The position numbers and the translations under genes are program-made. The notes below the pieces were generated by a model that was not told the origin of the DNA, did not search any database, and saw only the letters and a list, made by a program, of their open reading frames with translations. Of a stretch of 64,000 nucleotides of DNA, positions 12,545-25,535 are shown piece after piece (within the stretch, counting starts at the first letter, position 1; each line of letters opens with the position of its first letter). Source of the DNA: Sipunculus nudus (lineage: Eukaryota; Annelida; Sipuncula; Golfingiida; Sipunculidae); the NCBI GenBank assembly GCA_026874595.1, contig CM049307.1, positions 55,881,870-55,945,869 on the forward strand, read 5' to 3'.

Positions 12545-12998
12545 TATTACTTTTTTATTGGAGGCACCTTATATTTTAATGCTAACTTAATTAAATATGT
12601 ACATCTACAGAATTCCATTCCATTTTCAGACTACTTGACAGGTGGCAGCACATGCTTCCTCTCATATATATCCTGGTGTTAAATAGGCCCGGTGACCACT
12701 GCACCTGCAGACCCCGGGTGTGTAATCATCCCCATTACTGGGTCATACCATCGAGGAACCCCCCTCCCCCCTCTAATTTATACTAGTTTGTGCGTGAAAC
12801 ATGGCCATGGGGCACATCCTCCCCATTAAGCCTGCAGAGCGCTCACCCTGGGTAGGGGCCAACCGTGAAAAGTTAAGCCTGCAGAGCACTCACCCTGGGT
12901 AGGGGCCAACCGTGAAAAATTTCACTTCCTGAGCTGAGACTTGAACTCAAAATCTCTTGACTTTTGAGTCCTGTGCCTGACCCAGATACCATAGAATG
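12545..12998 (-). mobile_element. tRNA-derived SINE, minus strand (family 1), with internal tandem duplication
   Basis: Same family as the copies at 4553 and 36632. On the plus strand the segment AAGCCTGCAGAGC..CTCACC..GGGCCAACCGTGAAAA occurs twice in a row (about 12827-12869 and 12872-12917), a duplication of about 46 bp absent from the other two copies. The tRNA-like head at about 12925-12998 is decayed. Confidence 0.75.
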
Positions 12999-13229
12999 GG
13001 AGGCTTTTAGGGGAAGATGAGTTTATTTCTATATCCATATTTAGGAAAAAATTTGCTGAGGCCCAGCAAAATGATCGATGCAGAACCATCAATTTCAAAA
13101 TTTTTTATCTTCTTTTTTTTCTTTCTTCTACCATGTTCTGCTTATGCTAGATCTCTAATATTACTGATTTTCAAATGCTCAAATTTGGCAGAATATTTTA
13201 TCAGCTATACGTTACAAATTTGCACCTGA

Positions 13230-14262
13230 CATTTCTTGTGAAAAAAAAATAAACTATTCAGCTTGACAGTTTCATCATAAAACATTTTAAGCTGAAAGAG
13301 GCTAAAATTACAGTTTTTTTTTGCCTGTAAAAAAATGGTTGATGTAGGTGGCCCCACAAAAACCTCAATTTCCAACCTGAGTCATGTGACCAACATTTGC
13401 ACGAAACTTGGTGATGCTAGCTTCTGTCCCTTCTAATATTGTTATGTTAGTATATGCTTACTTGGTCAAATTAATAAGTTCAAATTCCGGTAACTTGGCC
13501 AAAATTCATTGAACCCAAACCATTTGAACAAAATTGAGAGAGCTCATCTCTGGGATCATTTCTGTGAAATATTGGACAATTTGGCTGAATGATTTTGGAG
13601 AAGAAGATTTTCAAAGGTTTTCAAGCTTTTCCCCCCATAAAATGTAATTTGATGCATGTGACGCCACAAAAAACTCAATCCCATATCATTTGATATGTGA
13701 CAGATTTTTAATAAAATTTGGGGATGCAAGCTCCTGCTAAAATTATGTGTTAATGTATTGATGACCAATGACACAGGTACAAAAAAGGTTGATGCAGGTA
13801 GTGCCACAAATACCTCAATTACAAATATGACTCATGTGACCAACATTTGCATAAAATTTGGTGATGATAGCTCCAGCCTTTTCTAATACTGTAATTTTAG
13901 TTTCCTTTTTTGGCCAATTGACCAAGTTCAGCTTCCTGTAGCTCAGCCAAAATTCATAGAACCAGACTCATATTAACATACTTGAGAGAGATTGCTTCAG
14001 GGATTATTTCTATGAAATAATGACAGTTTAGCTGGACAGTTTCGGAGAAGAAGATTTTTAGAGGTTTTTTTTAGCATTTTTACTATATAATCGAAGTAAA
14101 TGCAGATAGCAAAAAAAAAAATGCAAAATCAGAAAGAGTTTTTTTAGATGATTGATTTTCTGCATAAAATTTGGTGATGCTAGCTCCTGCCGTTTGGCGA
14201 AAATATGGGTTAACGTATGGACGATGCCACACCATCCCATATGCTCACAGATACACTAATAA
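13230..14262 (+). mobile_element. Helitron-like element, family C, 3' part
   Basis: Contains the family C body: ..GGCCCCACAAAAACCTCAAT, GTGACCAACATTTGCA, TTGGTGATGCTAGCT and GAGAAGAAGATTTT, partly repeated (blocks near 13345, 13655 and 13793). It ends in a decayed form of CATCGCATAAGCTCACAGGTTCGC at about 14233-14258. The 5' AAGGCCT hairpin end was not found. Confidence 0.6.
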
Positions 14263-15784
14263 TACTACTAATAATATTAATAAAATTAATAATATTAATA
14301 CATTCCATAGATTCATACAAGATATGCAAGGGATCTTATTCCCAGAGTCAAGGCCTAAATTGTGAAAGCCCTTGATAAAAGTATTATAAAGATTTAAGAA
14401 GGTAATCATCAAAATCAATAGTTAACATCTCACTTAACAAGTTAAGCCATCAGGGCAGTAAATCCACTCTTTTTTTGTTTCATTTCATCGATAAAATTCC
14501 AATAACAACAGCAAAGAAGATTTGAATCCCTAATACCAGATTATTCTCAGGCAGCCATTAAAAGAACAATTTTTGCATCTTAAGTCATTTAGTGATTTGA
14601 GTTTTCTTTAATTACACTTTATTAGGAGCTAATGGACTTTTAGGTAGTCTTAAAGTATGACCATCGATACGGCAAGTACAAGTCTGAGGACATGACGGAT
14701 AGCTGGGTTTACGTGGATTTCGTGAATCCTGAATAAATCATCCATGCTGACATGAAAGGTGGCAATTACTTTATCCCTACTAGAACTTCCATTAAGATCA
14801 GTGCAAAGCTGTCACTGACAACTTCAGAGGAGTTGGTATTGATTGATCATGTGACAGATCATGTGACACATTTGCTCATGTGACATACCAATGAGTACAT
14901 GTTTTATTTGCCTAACTGAATATAACACACTACTTATTATTATTTATAAATATATGCCATATTGTATACAGATCTCCATGATATAATAATAAGAACTTAA
15001 CTGGGAACATCTCAAAGCACATTTCCACAACCTTTATGGTGTCTGGAAGTTTCTCTTTCATCAAATACACAAGAAAAAGCAATTTATGTTATGCTTTTAT
15101 AAAGTATGGTATATTTTAGACACTATCAATATGCAATAAACACATGTATAAAGTAACTTAGAAGTTTTGGTATATCTATATACCCATTATAACTGGGTAT
15201 AAAACTTGAGAGAATATTCAATAATAACAGTGCTTTAATGATATATATAAAAGATAAATGAATAATGTTATTTATCTGATATTAAAAGATAACACAAGGT
15301 TTCTGAGATGAATGAATTATATGACACTGATTCTGTTACTTATATGTGCAATATATTGTAAGATTATCATTTAATGTTTCATGATAATAATTAAGGGGAC
15401 ATATTAGCTCTTTTATCAAATACATAAGAGGCTGTCATATATCTGTAAAAGATGATGTCCCAAGTCCCTGCTTTCATCATTTATAGGCCATACTTCATAA
15501 TTCATGTGAATAAACAAATAATTATGGTACCACATCACTATAAGCTATAAGACAACCACTGCGTTTGTCAATATTTTTGCCACTATTAATCTTTCTGGAT
15601 TATATTTCTAGCCATAAACTGTGTCAAAAGAGAAAGAAATGAGAATAATTTTCAAATAGTTAGGGAAGCAACAGTATTCATCAGAAGAGCATATCCCATC
15701 ATATATCATATGGTAAAATATGTATTAAATTAACAATATACTTACAGATGATTTCCTTATTAAAGATGAAAAATTTTGCATCAA
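14263..15784. other. AT-rich intronic sequence, no recognised element
   Basis: Begins with a short (AATATT)-like simple repeat (about 14257-14303). The rest has no coding signal and no match within the window. Confidence 0.4.
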
Positions 15785-17236
15785 CTAGAATACGGGTAGT
15801 CGACAAGCGACTACATGTATCAGCCAAAATCAGAGTAGGACAGGTGAAGTGAGGCATGGAATGAGTGGCAAAGGGAAATAGAGTTAGACGTGTTACATAC
15901 TAGCATGGATGTCTGCCATGTAAACATGATTGTAGGTGGAGCCACCTGTTATTTGAACGAGAAACTATCCAAGATATATACACATGCAAAATTTCAGGTG
16001 GAAAAGTCAAACCACTGCCGAGATATGAGTAATTTTATCCCACAGCAGACAAAACAATAGAATCTGTGCAAAAATGGTTGCAGGTGGCGCCACCAGTTTC
16101 TTGTATGATAAAGAGCTATGTGAGATCCAAACACATGCATCACTTGATGTAGTTACGTCAAACCAGTCAGGAGATATTAGCATGGATATCTGCAGCATGA
16201 ATGTGAATGTAGGTGGCGCCACCTGTCATACAATTAAAGAAAACTATCCAGGATGTATACGCATGCCAAATTTCAGGTGAATAAGTCGAACCACTGCTGA
16301 GATATGAGTGATTTTAACCCAAGTCCAACGAACTGATGGACACTGTGCAAAAATGGTTGCAGGTGGCGCCACCAGTTTCTTACATGATAAAAAGCTATGT
16401 GAGATCTAAACACATGCACATTTTCAGGAAGATACGTCAAACCAGTCCAGAGATATAAACATGGATGTCTGCAGCGTAAACCTGAATGTAGGTGGCGCCA
16501 CCTGTCATAAAATCAAAAGAGCTATCCAGGATGTATATGCATGCCAAATTTCAGGTGAATAAGTCAATCCTCTGCTGAGATATGAGTGATTTTAACCCAA
16601 GTCAAACGAACAGATGGATGCTGTGCGAAAATGGTTGCAGGTGGCGCCACAAGTTCTGTATACCATAAAGAGCTAAGTGAGATCTAAACACATGCAAATG
16701 TTCAGGAAGATATGTTACACCAGTCCTGAGATAATAGCATGGATGTCTGCAGCATGAACGTGAATGTAGATGGCGCCACCTGTCATAAAATCAAGAAAGC
16801 TATCATGGATGTATATGCATGCCAAATTTCAGGTGAATTAGTCAAATCACTGCAGAGATATGAGTGATTTTTACCAAAGGCAGACAAACAGATGGACGCT
16901 GTGCAAAAATGGCTGCAGGTGGCGCCACCATTTTTGCGTATGTTTTAAAGCTATCCAAGGGCTACATTTGTGTAAAAAATTTTTCCTAATAGGTCATACG
17001 AGTCGGAAGAAATGTAGGTTAATGTTTAAAAACAGACGCACAGATGGAAGCACTGGAGAGAGTAAAAGTCAGAGGTCAAGGCAAAATGGTTAGGCACCAG
17101 TTCACATGTGACCCGATGGTTAAAGTTTCGATAAAATCGGTCCAGTAGTCTCAGAGGAGTTCTCTGGAACAATCGCGGCGGCTGTGGAACCCGGTCAAAA
17201 ACATAGTATTCACAAAACTTTGTTTTCGCGGTTACA
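15785..17236 (+). mobile_element. Helitron-like element, family B, near full length
   Basis: 5' end CTAGAATACGG, then a perfect 7-bp-stem hairpin GTAGTCG-ACAAG-CGACTAC (15796-15814). About four core units of ~280 bp follow, each made of two diverged halves that both begin at GGTGGCGCCACC (near 16085, 16212, 16362, 16490, 16640, 16772 and 16919). The 3' end at about 17206-17236 is a decayed version of the family hairpin GTATCCGC..GGCGGATAC. A 15-base G run lies just outside at 17436-17450. Confidence 0.78.
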
Positions 17237-18090
17237 CTTACAAGAAGTAGGTTCTTCAAGACTTCAATATACCAACAGACAAGCAAACAAGAGCCTTTAA
17301 AAATATGATTAATCTATGTTTTAACTGAAGTTGGTCGTACTGGACTTTCGTCATGGAACTCCTCTGTGACCACACCTTGGATATGCAGGTTTTTGGTCTT
17401 GAACTGTCCGAATGATACAAAGTGTGTTCTAAGGTGGGGGGGGGGGGGGGTAATTTCCTTGATTTCTTCATAAATCCAGAAATATTTCAAATTGTTTTTT
17501 GAAGGTTCAAATTGTTTTTCAATGGGGCTATCGCAGTGCCATCTGTCTGCAACTATAATTGTTTCAAGGCAGAAAGCAGTTTGTTACTCTCAATCAAGGC
17601 CTGAGGCACTCTAGTCGTATTTTGCCTAAAACATAACTGGTCTTAATGAACAGGTGGAATGAGCTACTATTTTGTAATTATGAGGGCCTAGCTAGGGGGG
17701 AGGGGATAGTTCCTAAACTCACCAATCTGGTGCAATTACTGAATCATGTGATTACACCTAAGGTACCCTTGTATCTGGTATCAATTAAGAACCTTTGATC
17801 ATGGCCAAGGATGTAATGAGAGTATTAGCAGAGTCCAGATCTAGCTGTCCTATAGGATTAATGTCCCTGCTTGATGTCACCACCTTGCTGGAGAAAAGAT
17901 ATATAAATAAACATAAAAAATAAACCTGCATGCACACCTGAAACTTTATCAACTAAGACATGGTAAAGAATCCTTTCCACAAAACATATGTGTTTACTGG
18001 TTTACATACAAACAGACAGATGGATAGAGACATTGATGAAAACATAACCTCCTTTCAACTGATCAGATTTGGAACAGATTTTAAATATAT
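17237..18090. other. Intronic spacer with a 15-base G run
   Basis: Apart from the G run (17436-17450) nothing was recognised. Confidence 0.4.
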
Positions 18091-20218
18091 TTACTGTTCA
18101 TGATCACCTTCCAGGAGTACAGATGTTAACCCTTTACTGTTCATGATCACCTTCCAGGAGTACAGGTGTTACCCTTTACTGTTCATGATCACCTTCCAGG
18201 AGTACAGGTGTTAACCCTTTACTGTTCATGATCACCTTCCAGGAGTACAGGTGTTACCCTTTACTGTTCATGATCACCTTCCAGGAGTACAGGTGTTAAC
18301 CCTTACTGTTAATGATCACCTTCCAGGAGTACAGATGTTACCATTTACTGTTCATGATCACCTTCCAGGAGTACAGGTGTTACCCTTTACTGTTCATGAT
18401 CACCTTCCAGGAGTACAGGTGTTAACCCTTTACTGTTCATGATCACCTTCCAGGAGTACAGGTGTTACCCTTTACTGTTCATGATCACCTTCCAGGAGTA
18501 CAGGTGTTAACCCTTACTGTTAATGATCACCTTCCAGGAGTACAGATGTTACCATTTACTGTTCATGATCACCTTCCAGGAGTACAGGTGTTACCCTTTA
18601 CTGTTCATGATCACCTTCCAGGAGTACAGGTGTTAACCCTTACTGTTCATGATCACCTTCCAGGAGTACAGGTGTTAACCCTTTACTGTTAATGATCACC
18701 TTTCAGGAGTACAGGTGTTACCCTTTACTGTTCATGATCACCTTCCAGGAGTACAGGTGTTAACCCTTTACTGTTCATGATCACCTTCCAGGAGTACAGG
18801 TGTTAACCCTTTACTGTTCATGATCACCTTCCAGGAGTACAGGTGTTACCCTTTACTGTTCTTGATCACCTTCCAGGAGTACAGGTGTTAACCCTTACTG
18901 TTCATGATCACCTTCCAGGAGTACAGATGTTACCCTTTACTGTTCATGATCACCTTCCAGGAGTACAGGTGTTACCCTTTACTGTTCATGATCACCTTCC
19001 AGGAGTACAGGTGTTAACCCTTACTGTTCATGATCACCTTCCAGGAGTACAGGTGTTAACCCTTTACTGTTAATGATCACCTTTCAGGAGTACAGATGTT
19101 ACCCTTTACTGTTCATGATCACCTTCCAGGAGTACAGATATTACCCTTTACTGTTCATGATCACCTTCCAGGAGTACAGGTGATAACCCTTACTGTTAAT
19201 GATCACCTTCCAGGAGTACAGATGTTATCCTTAACTGTTCATGATCACCTTCCAGGAGTACAGGTGTTAACCCTTTACTGTTCATGGTCAACTTCTAGTA
19301 GAACAGGTGTAACCTTTCCTGTTCATGGTCACCTTTCAGGAGTACAGGTGATAACCCTTACTGTTAATGATCACCTTCCAGGAGTACAGATGTTATCCTT
19401 AACTGTTCATGATCACCTTCCAGGAGTACAGGTGTTACCCTTTACTGTTCTTGATCACCTTCCAGGAGTACAGGTGTTAACCCTTACTGTTAATGATCAC
19501 CTTCCAGGAGTACAGATGTTACCCTTTACTGTTCATGATCACCTTCCAGGAGTACAGGTGTTACCCTTTACTGTTCATGATCACCTTCCAGGAGTACAGG
19601 TGTTAACCCTTACTGTTCATGATCACCTTCCAGGAGTACAGGTGTTAACCCTTTACTGTTAATGATCACCTTTCAGGAGTACAGATGTTACCCTTTACTG
19701 TTCATGATCACCTTCCAGGAGTACAGATATTACCCTTTACTGTTCATGATCACCTTCCAGGAGTACAGGTGATAACCCTTACTGTTAATGATCACCTTCC
19801 AGGAGTACAGATGTTATCCTTAACTGTTCATGATCACCTTCCAGGAGTACAGGTGTTAACCCTTTACTGTTCATGGTCAACTTCTAGTAGAACAGGTGTA
19901 ACCTTTCCTGTTCATGGTCACCTTTAAGGAGTACAGGTGATAACCCTTACTGTTAATGATCACCTTCCAGGAGTACAGATGTTATCCTTAACTGTTCATG
20001 ATCACCTTCCAGGAGTACAGGTGTTAACCCTTTACTGTTCATGGTCAACTTCTAGTAGAACAGGTGTAACCTTTCCTGTTCATGGTCACCTTTCAGGAGT
20101 AAAGGTGTTACCCTTTACTGTTCATGATCACCTTCCAGGAGTACAGGTGTTAACCCTTTACTGTTCATGATCACCTTCAAGGAGTACAGGTGTTAACCTT
20201 TAATGTTCATGATCACTT
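18091..20218. repeat. 42/43-bp minisatellite, about 50 copies, with higher-order repeats
   Basis: The unit is GTTCATGATCACCTTCCAGG + AGTACAGGTGTTA(A)CCCTTTACT; it is 41-43 bp depending on one or two bases near TTA(A)CCC. Variants (TTAATGATC, ACAGATG, CTTCTAGTAGAACAG) recur in ordered blocks. The same block starts at 18251 and 18462 (211 bp, 5 units) and again at 19096 and 19685 (589 bp, 14 units). In one frame the plus strand reads the 14-residue motif HDHLPGVQVLPFTV repeatedly, because 42 is a multiple of 3; I do not regard it as a protein. Confidence 0.95.
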
Positions 20219-21241
20219 TTCCAATATGAAAAATGATTTGGGAGATAGTCAATTTATATAAGTCCAAATTAAAGGTTGGTTTCTGAAGTACCTGGTGCAT
20301 CATTTATGACCCATTACATCATAATTTTTAAAAAATTTGATTGTCAATTTAAATTTATCAATTTTGAGCTCTAGCCATTGGGACACTCCTTTCAACAAAA
20401 ACAGAACTGTAAAATTTTGATAAAGTATTGCTGTGCTATAATAAGCTAAAACCTGTTTAGCAAAACAAATTATTATCATATTGTCCCCTGATCACATGAA
20501 ATCTTTATATGAAAATTCATAATAAAAAGATAAACTTCCTCTATAAAAATTTATATCCTTAAAGTTGAGCTTTAGCAAGGCAGCACACTTCTCATCATTG
20601 TTTTAGGCAACTGTGGTTGCCTTTTTATTTGCATCGGTTACAGTTTTGCAATATTCGCGAAATGGATATTACTGTGAAAATAAAACTTTCATGAATAAGA
20701 GGTAGGTCCCATCATTGAAGGCAAGTTGACAGGTAAAAACACTGATATTTTGAAAATAAAAACAGATCTTGCATGTTGAAAGATTGCTATTATAAATTAC
20801 ATCAGATATCTTTCAAATTACCTGTGATTAATGAACAATAATTTCCAATTGGCTAAAGTTCCATGGGGTCCTGTGCAATATTATTAAGTTTTTGTGCACT
20901 TATGAGTTGATATAATGAATTCATATTATAATGGTTACACTGTGTGTTGGTCATTTGTATGGTGAGACCCATAAATGGAACCTTATTAGAACCACTAAAA
21001 GGGTGAAATCAGGAATTTTTAACCCTGCTATTATAAAGAAAACCACAGTATTTAATTTGTAGAGTCATGTAATGGCCTTAATTACCTATTGCACCTACTT
21101 GCTAAACAAGAGAGATTCTGAGATTCTTTTGACAAAAAAAGATTTAAATATTAAAAGTAGGAATATAAGCCTACTAGGACAATATGTTCAGGAGACACAC
21201 GACAGTTTTTTGTTCCTAGATGGCATCATGCATATGGGAAT
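20219..21241. other. Intronic spacer, nothing recognised
   Basis: AT-rich sequence between the 42-bp minisatellite and the LINE end. A 72-codon frame at 21072-21290 overlaps the LINE remnant in the wrong frame. Confidence 0.4.
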
Positions 21242-21435
21242 AGAGCATTCACCAGATATGCGCCAGTCGCATGGAACTCCCTCCCACTAGATCTCAAAAT
21301 GGCCGACTCTCTTGCATCTTTCAAGAAGAGCATAAAAACTTACTTGTTTAAAGTTTGACTTGTAAAGTGCATTAAAATGAATCTGATAATTGCGCTCAAG
21401 AAATGAACTATACATACATACATACATACATACAA
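21242..21435 (+). mobile_element. 3' end of a non-LTR retrotransposon (LINE) with CATA-repeat tail
   Basis: From 21242 to the stop at 21356-21358 one frame reads RAFTRYAPVAWNSLPLDLK then MADSLASFKKSIKTYLFKV. This is the typical C-terminus of a LINE reverse-transcriptase ORF: the WNSLP motif, then S.ASFK..LK..L. About 50 bp later comes (CATA)n at 21411-21434, a usual LINE tail. Nothing convincing is found upstream in this frame, so this is a strongly 5'-truncated copy. The tail suggests a CR1/L2-like clade, but the clade is not resolved. Confidence 0.75.
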
Positions 21436-22379
21436 ATGTACAGTATCCAATAAATATTTGGACATGACTTTGTCAATTTTAATCACTCGCAGGAATGTTA
21501 GCCAAGTAACATCTACAGTAAATTTTCATATGGAGCAGAATTATCAAAAATTTAACTTTTTAAAAATAAAATTTAACTGTTAGAGAAGGGATGTGCATGT
21601 TTCATTTCTGTGCAGTCAATTATAATTGAAACTGAAATGATGCTACACAAGGCTGTTTGAAGAAATTTTAACCAAGAATGCTGCAATGATATCAACTGAA
21701 ACAAAATTATTAATTAATGTAAATAGAATTAATTTGAAATCTAAACTTACTATGTCCTTTTTAAATTGAATATCTCATGGATTCTTAAGCCATTCACTAT
21801 TTCAATGGAAGTTGTATTAAGAATAATAAAACAAAAAATGCTACCAATTCAAAGACATTATTAGTAATCTCTGTATGAAGCCATTAAGCCTAAAATTTCA
21901 TGTATACCAATTTTCCAAAGGAACACTCATATATATGATTTTATAACCTCCACGTACCTGAACAAAAAGCACAAGTCTTTCAAATGTAAAATTTGTCTCA
22001 AAGACTTCCATCCGAAAATCATATTGTTCATAATATGGATAAAAAAGAGCATATGTTATACAGGACCGTAAGAAGTGTATTTATGACAGCTTAGAGACTT
22101 TGAGCTAATAGGCTGTTTGAAAGGAAAGTAAGGAGAAACAAGTCTATTCATGTGTAAAACAGCAGAATAAACCTACTATTTGAAGTATGAGCAGGAACTG
22201 GGCAGAGGCAAAAAAATCTACACGAGCCATTAGGCCCAACGTAATCTTACTTCAACGTAAACAGTGATCATAATACGGGACTCATAATTCATTTGGAATG
22301 AGCAAGAAATGTCTCACCTCAGTGTCAGTTTAACAAATACTGAAGTAAGTACTTCATACACGGGGGACTATCCACAGAG
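21436..22379. other. AT-rich intronic sequence, nothing recognised
   Basis: No shared repeats and no coding signal were seen. Confidence 0.4.
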
Positions 22380-23880
22380 ACGGGTCGGTTTTATTTTGTG
22401 TTAAAGCCTGTCATTACAGAAAGGAAGGCAATCTCAATTGCTTCTGAAGGCCGCTCTCATTCATCAGAAGGGCCTGCATTAACCCCTGGCGTTTGGCCCC
22501 ACGGGGGCAGCTCATCCAAAGACGCTGCAGAAACACAAACCAACGGCACAGCGCAAGGAGCCATTATTCACGAGTCTGGGGAGGGAGTAAGAACTTTTTG
22601 AGCAGCGATACTGTCACCCCACATGGCTACAATGATAAACTGGAGGAGTCATTAATTGCCATTAGCTGCCTATCAATCTTGGGCCATTGTAGCATTGATT
22701 AATATATATGGCATGAATTATCTGAACGCTGAGCAGATTCTTAAGATGATCCCGCTCAGAATGTGAAGATGAAACAGCCACGATCACACAGGCTTAATCC
22801 TGGCATCGGCCACCCTGTCTGATCTTTGACAATTTAACGGAGAGAGACTTTGTTTGGGTTTAATCATACTCTTGGTTGGCGGGCCCAGATCGTCTGTGCT
22901 GGAGCAGGCGATGCCCGTCTTCTGACATATTGAATGCTCCGTTGTCTTTGAATAATGCGAAATGTTTATCCAAGCTATGCTACATCTCATCATATCACAT
23001 GATTAAAGCTGGCTGACATCAAAACCGGGTTCCACCTTTGATCTTAGAGTGCAGTTGCCGTGGTGACACTTTTGTCAGCCAACACCCAGGCTCCACCCAG
23101 AATGCTAAGAGATATTTTGTATAGCGCCCTCTTCGGTTCCACTGATTCATAGAGACTGATACAAAGCAAATCAGAAGGTTTTAGAAGTTGATGGCAGAGA
23201 GAGATATAAAGGGAGAAAGCCAAGCAAAATGAAATTAAATTACTTTCACTAAATCTAGATGGATAGCTGAAAAAGTTCACGAGAGCTTTCATGATCAGAG
23301 TCTTCTAGAATTGATGAGTCGCTTAGCTGAATATTAGCATCATACATCATAATCAGCCAAACAGGGCATGAATTGATGAGACTAAACTACGTTTTTCGCC
23401 AGACCCCCTGCTAACCTCTCATTGCGCTAAAGTGCAAATTTTCTGGAATACGCGTAATGGACTGTGGAAGTCATCGTTGCGTCCATTCATCATTCTGGTG
23501 GGGTTGGCCATGAAAGAAAATGAAAGATAGCGGAAAAAGTGCCTTCCTCTTCGTAATCAGTGTCCTGTGCGTTCACTAAGCTCTCTGTCTGTGGGCCCCA
23601 AATTAATGCGCCCACTTGTGATTTCAGCAAATTCCCCCAAATTAGAGTCAATTTCTCCTATTCATCACATTGCTTCAAACCGACCTAGACATGTAAAATA
23701 CACCATAAAAGGATACCGAGACTGGCATCTGTTTCCATTTATGTCTACGAGAGGTTCAGTGTCACGGGGGTCTGGATTAACGGCAGCCCTACTCGCCACG
23801 CTCCTTTTAAAGTGTTTTTTCCCATGGTGGTTTACCTCACCTCCCAGGTTTTTGTTGAACCCTGTGGCATAAACAAGCAT
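22380..23880. promoter_or_regulatory. Non-repetitive, GC-richer island: candidate conserved non-coding or enhancer sequence
   Basis: About 1.5 kb clearly less AT-rich than the surroundings and free of the window's repeats. It has clustered homeodomain-like cores (GTCATTAATTGCCATTAG near 22648, GATTAAT near 22696) and an RFX X-box-like site GTTGCC-GT-GGTGAC at 23054-23067. Open frames at 22398-22601, 23044-23292, 23567-23872 and 23665-23955 carry no domain or splice context. The regulatory reading is inference from composition only. Confidence 0.3.
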
Positions 23881-24684
23881 GGCCTGTACACATGATTTAC
23901 GGTTTACATTAAAAAGATGATTCTGTATCCTTGGTGTTTTTATGGTAGTTACCATTCCAATTAAAACATAAACTGCAAAATAAAACCAGTATTTACTTTA
24001 GCAGTGATGACTTCTTATCTTTGAAAATTACAAATAAGGTTCTGTTTCATTTTTAAACATTTTTTTTTAATTAGCTTTAATCAAATTTATTCTCAAAATA
24101 TTCAAATAAAAATATGGCTTTTTCCTCACTGTCACATGACTCTTAATCAAATAAATGGTTTAGAAAATTAATATCACCACATTTAAGTAACAAATTAAAC
24201 CTCACCTATAATTACTATGCATAAATATCTTTAGATTGATGTAGTTTTATACATTGCCAACAGATGGCACAAGTAGGATCTGTACTTAAACATCTAGCTA
24301 TTTCTTGTATATGTACTGCAAATGAAAATTTATACTAAAGGGTCTTAAAACCCTGAACCTGCTGTCAATGATTTTTTCCTAATGATTCATTTTTGAGCGC
24401 TGTAACACTAAGAGACTTTACAATTTATCTTTAAAAAGCTGACTGAATTTCTTTCCTTATATCAATATTCATTGACTTCTATTTCATTTTTATAGATCTT
24501 CAAATATACACACGTGCCTGCTTTATATTTAATAAATGGTTCCTGATTTGTTTTTTTATATCATTGTAATGGTTAAATGGAAAAGAAAAACCTGTATAAC
24601 TTGTATCATGACAGATGTGAAAATCATATAACAGGGAAGAATTGAACAAATATATTCCATTTTGTCTGGATTTCTTGTCACACG
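23881..24684. other. AT-rich intronic sequence, nothing recognised
   Basis: No coding signal or shared repeat. Confidence 0.4.
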
Positions 24685-24875
24685 CCTCAGGGTATCAATG
24701 TAGCTGAGTCCATTCCATCCGAGTCCAAGTGCAAGTCAAAGTAAAGCCCCTCAAGTGTGAGTCTTAAGTCTACCTCGATCCTTTGTGCCATTTGGAGACC
24801 GAGACTTGAGGTTCAAGTCAAGCCCAAATCCTTTGAGTTCAAGTCATGAACATGAGTCCAAGTCTGATTTAGATT
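24685..24875. repeat. AAGTC-rich degenerate repeat
   Basis: Repeated words GAGTCCAAGTGCAAGTC, CTCAAGTGTGAGTC, GGTTCAAGTCAAGCCC and GAGTCCAAGTCTG. A related stretch is at 28950-29065 (GAGTACAAGTCAAGG, GGACCCTCAAGTC). Probably remnants of one repeat family; class unknown. Confidence 0.5.
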
Positions 24876-25340
24876 TAAATACAAATCTTCTTAATGAAAG
24901 AAATTAGAAAAGTAAATTTAAGATGATCATGGGTCTGATTACAAATGCTTTTCACATTAATGTTTAATACATTTAGTTCCTAATGCAGAGCTTAATCTTG
25001 GTATGTAATATACAGCAGAACCTTGAGCTTCTGTATCTCATTTTACCGAAAAATTATTTTTTCGAAATTTTAATTGAGGAACTGAAATTTACCTCTATTA
25101 AGCAAAAAGTATAAAAACAACATTAAAAAATTTATATTTCGAAAATCATCAAATGTGATTCTAGGGGAAAACTGGCCCATTATGGTGGCTTTAAGCAAAA
25201 ATCATCAATTCACTGATGTTAACGCTACCCTTGTAAGCTGTATGTATATACAGAAAGTTGCTAATTTTCTAAAAAAATTTATTACAGTTAATGCAAATGG
25301 TTCGAATCACTGTTTTATATGTAAAAATAAAATTTAGAAA
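24876..25340. other. AT-rich intronic sequence
   Basis: A possible end of a TA-targeting MITE at 25012 (TACAGCAGAACCTTGAG) has no matching partner that I could find. Confidence 0.35.
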
Positions 25341-25535
25341 AACAAGGCCTACAGGCCTAATGCGAACCTGTGCAATGAGATTACACCAGGTATAATGCTT
25401 CAATGCTGGACAATTACTTTTCAAGAACATGTGTAACATGTATATGAACAATGCAAGTACTAAACACTTAGAACAGGAAACAATTAAACAAACATCACTG
25501 CTGCAATTCTGGCATGGGTGCACACAACACAAAAA

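Noticed and set aside
18251-20170. Repeated open frames reading HDHLPGVQVLPFTV, up to 188 codons, as a repeat protein
   Set aside because: They arise because the 42-bp unit is a multiple of three without stops in one frame. The frame breaks wherever a 43-bp unit occurs, and there is no splice or start context.
22398-22702. Two overlapping plus-strand frames as a gene
   Set aside because: No domain, no splice context, and the composition is explained by a GC-richer island.
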